Assembly: GCF_046000175.1 (NCBI RefSeq)
Contig: NZ_JBEOMB010000047.1
Span: 1 to 64,000, forward strand
Direction of reading: 5' to 3'
Source: Rhodoplanes sp046000175
Lineage (GTDB): Bacteria > Pseudomonadota > Alphaproteobacteria > Rhizobiales > Xanthobacteraceae
Length of the DNA stretch: 64,000 nucleotides
Below, one piece after another: positions 62,623 through 64,000 of the stretch. Each line of letters opens with the position of its first letter. The stretch's first letter is position 1. The notes under the pieces were generated by a model. It did not search any database and had not been told where the DNA came from. It saw only the letters and a list, made by a program, of their open reading frames with translations. The position numbers and the translations under genes are program-made.

Positions 62623-64000
62623 TCACTCCGCCGCCGCCCCGGCCCCCCGTGCCCGCCGGTCGGCGACGCCGACGACGCCCTCCGGCGTGACCACGATGGT
62701 GTGGGCCGAGCCCGAGGTGGCCCCGACCTCGATCCTGTGGCCCAGGGCGGCGAGCGCCTGGGCGGTCGCGGGCGGAATCGCCCGCTCGAGCAGGAGCACG
62801 TCAGGCCGCCACTGGTGATGGACGCGCGGCGCCGCGACGGCGGCGGCCGGCGACAGGCCGAAGTCGACCCGTCCGAGAATCACCTGCAGCACGGCCGAGA
62901 TGATCCGGCTTCCGCCAGGCGCGCCGGTGACCAGCACGGTCTTTCCGTCCTTCAGGACAATAGCCGGCGTCATCGAGGACAGCGGCCGCTTGCCCGGGGC
63001 GGGCGCATTGGCGGCGCTGCCGATCAGCCCGAATGCGTTCGGCGCGCCCGGCTTGGCGGAAAAATCGTCCATGGTGTTGTTGAGCAGCACGCCGGTGCCG
63101 TCGGCGACCAGACCCATGCCGTAGTTGAAGTTGAGCGACGTGGTGAGCGCCACGGCGTTGCCGTCGCGGTCGACGACCGAAAGATGCGTCGTGTTGGCGC
63201 CGCCGCCGCCGAGCGCCGGGCTGTCCGGCCGGATCGTCGCGGCGGGCCGCGCCTTGCCCGGATCGATGCCGCGGCGCAGCTCGGCCGCGTAGTCCTTGGA
63301 CAGGAGCTGGCCCAGCGGCACGTCGACCTGGTCGGCGTCGCCCAGGAACGCCGCGCGGTCCGCATAGGCGAGCTTCATGGCCTCGACGACGAGATGCAGG
63401 GCGGCCGGGGAGCCGGCGCCGAGCGCCTTCAGGTCGTAGCCTTCCAGGATGTTGAGCATCTCGATCAGATGCACGCCTCCCGAGGACGGCGGCGGCATCG
63501 AGAGCACCTCGTAGCCCCGATAGGTGCCGCGCACCGGCGGCCGCACCACGGCGCGGTAGCCGGCGAGATCCTCGGCCGTCAGGATTCCGCCCGCGGCCTT
63601 CACGGTGGCGGCGATCTTGTCCGCGACCGGGCCGCGATAGAAGCCGTCCGGCCCCTCGGCGGCGATTCGCCCGAGCGTGTCGGCGAGGTCCGGCTGCTTC
63701 AACAGTGCGCCCTCGGCCGGCGCCTTGCCGCCGGGAAGAAAGACCTTGGCCGACGACGGCCACTGGCCGAGCCGCCGCTCGGCGAGCGTCAGCGTCTCGA
63801 ACAGGTCGCCCGTCACCGGCACGCCGTCGCGCGCCAGCCGCACGGCCGGCTCGATCAGCGCGGCGAGCGACAGCTTGCCCGACCCGTACGTCTCGTGCGC
63901 CAGCGCCAGGCCGGCGACGCTGCCCGGCACCGCGATGGCGCTGGCGCTGAACCGCGCCTTCAGCGGGTCGGCATTGCCGGCCGCGTCCAGGAACATGGTT
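62623..64000 (-). CDS. ggt: gamma-glutamyltransferase, 5' end outside the window
   Basis: At least 457 codons of a periplasmic gamma-glutamyl transpeptidase are present. The enzyme cleaves glutathione and transfers the gamma-glutamyl group after autoprocessing into two subunits. The nucleophile Thr lies in GANTTHLSVVDRDGNAV. Also visible are MPPPSSGGVHLIEMLNIL, NNTMDDFSAKPGAPN, PLSSMTPAIVL and VTGAPGGSRIIS. The signal peptide and first part of the large subunit are cut by the window end. The gene is downstream-adjacent to a family E repeat. Confidence 0.95.
   Translation of the reverse strand, partial: TMFLDAAGNADPLKARFSASAIAVPGSVAGLALAHETYGSGKLSLAALIEPAVRLARDGVPVTGDLFETLTLAERRLGQWPSSAKVFLPGGKAPAEGALLKQPDLADTLGRIAAEGPDGFYRGPVADKIAATVKAAGGILTAEDLAGYRAVVRPPVRGTYRGYEVLSMPPPSSGGVHLIEMLNILEGYDLKALGAGSPAALHLVVEAMKLAYADRAAFLGDADQVDVPLGQLLSKDYAAELRRGIDPGKARPAATIRPDSPALGGGGANTTHLSVVDRDGNAVALTTSLNFNYGMGLVADGTGVLLNNTMDDFSAKPGAPNAFGLIGSAANAPAPGKRPLSSMTPAIVLKDGKTVLVTGAPGGSRIISAVLQVILGRVDFGLSPAAAVAAPRVHHQWRPDVLLLERAIPPATAQALAALGHRIEVGATSGSAHTIVVTPEGVVGVADRRARGAGAAAE

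Overview
The window is a chromosomal segment of a very GC-rich alphaproteobacterium, most likely of the order Hyphomicrobiales (Rhodoplanes/Rhodopseudomonas/Xanthobacteraceae-like). The reasons are the his(A-F-E)-coaA order, an F1-only atpHAGDC operon without F0 genes, an OlsB-type ornithine-lipid acyltransferase, a class I lysyl-tRNA synthetase, two PII genes beside amtB, and many 70-180 bp dispersed imperfect palindromes with CCCGG cores between genes. The placement is inferred from gene content; no 16S gene is present. About 60 protein genes, one tRNA-Gly(GCC) and no prophage, IS transposase or CRISPR array were found. || Layout. 0.1-4 kb: hisA, hisF, hisE and coaA on the plus strand, with a reverse-strand DUF3800 gene inserted between hisA and hisF. 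4-12.5 kb: olsB, then a receiver protein and two large hybrid histidine kinases, then the ComM/YifB ATPase. 12.7-17.4 kb: glycogen genes glgP-glgC-glgA, with a duplicated glgA tail downstream. 17.8-21.7 kb: RlpA, a class I cytochrome c, NnrS behind an FNR/FixK-type box, and a glycosyltransferase. 22-28.7 kb: atpHAG-ohr-atpDC and a radical SAM gene. 28.8-37 kb: TSUP permease, lysS, a solute-binding protein, a GT2 glycosyltransferase, a membrane protein and rlmN. 36.7-42.6 kb: an LpoA-like lipoprotein, rsmI, yraN, a frameshifted chemoreceptor and gshB. 43-46 kb: a TsdA-like dihaem cytochrome and a CPA1 antiporter. 46-51.3 kb: mtgA, a TetR / cyclase / Bug / BKACE catabolic module bracketed by inverted repeats, then rpmF. 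51.4-58.4 kb: small membrane proteins, SemiSWEET, nucleoside deoxyribosyltransferase, a sigma54-type glnK-amtB operon, a second PII gene, tesB and a UbiH-family hydroxylase. 58.5-64 kb: GST, Trm112-like protein, LON-domain protein, thioredoxin co-chaperone, ProX deacylase, tRNA-Gly and a gamma-glutamyltransferase cut by the window end. || How it works together. Most of the window is housekeeping: histidine, CoA, glycogen, ATP synthase, translation and rRNA methylation, nitrogen sensing, quinone and glutathione. The most distinctive parts are (i) the TetR-controlled cyclase/Bug/BKACE module, with two overlapping palindromic operators, sitting between mtgA and rpmF and flanked by inverted repeats sharing an identical 25-nt core; (ii) insertions into normally tight operons (DUF3800 in his, ohr in atp, a broken MCP between yraN and gshB); and (iii) structured intergenic DNA (atpD-atpC inverted repeat, triple hairpin after amtB, duplicated glgA tail).
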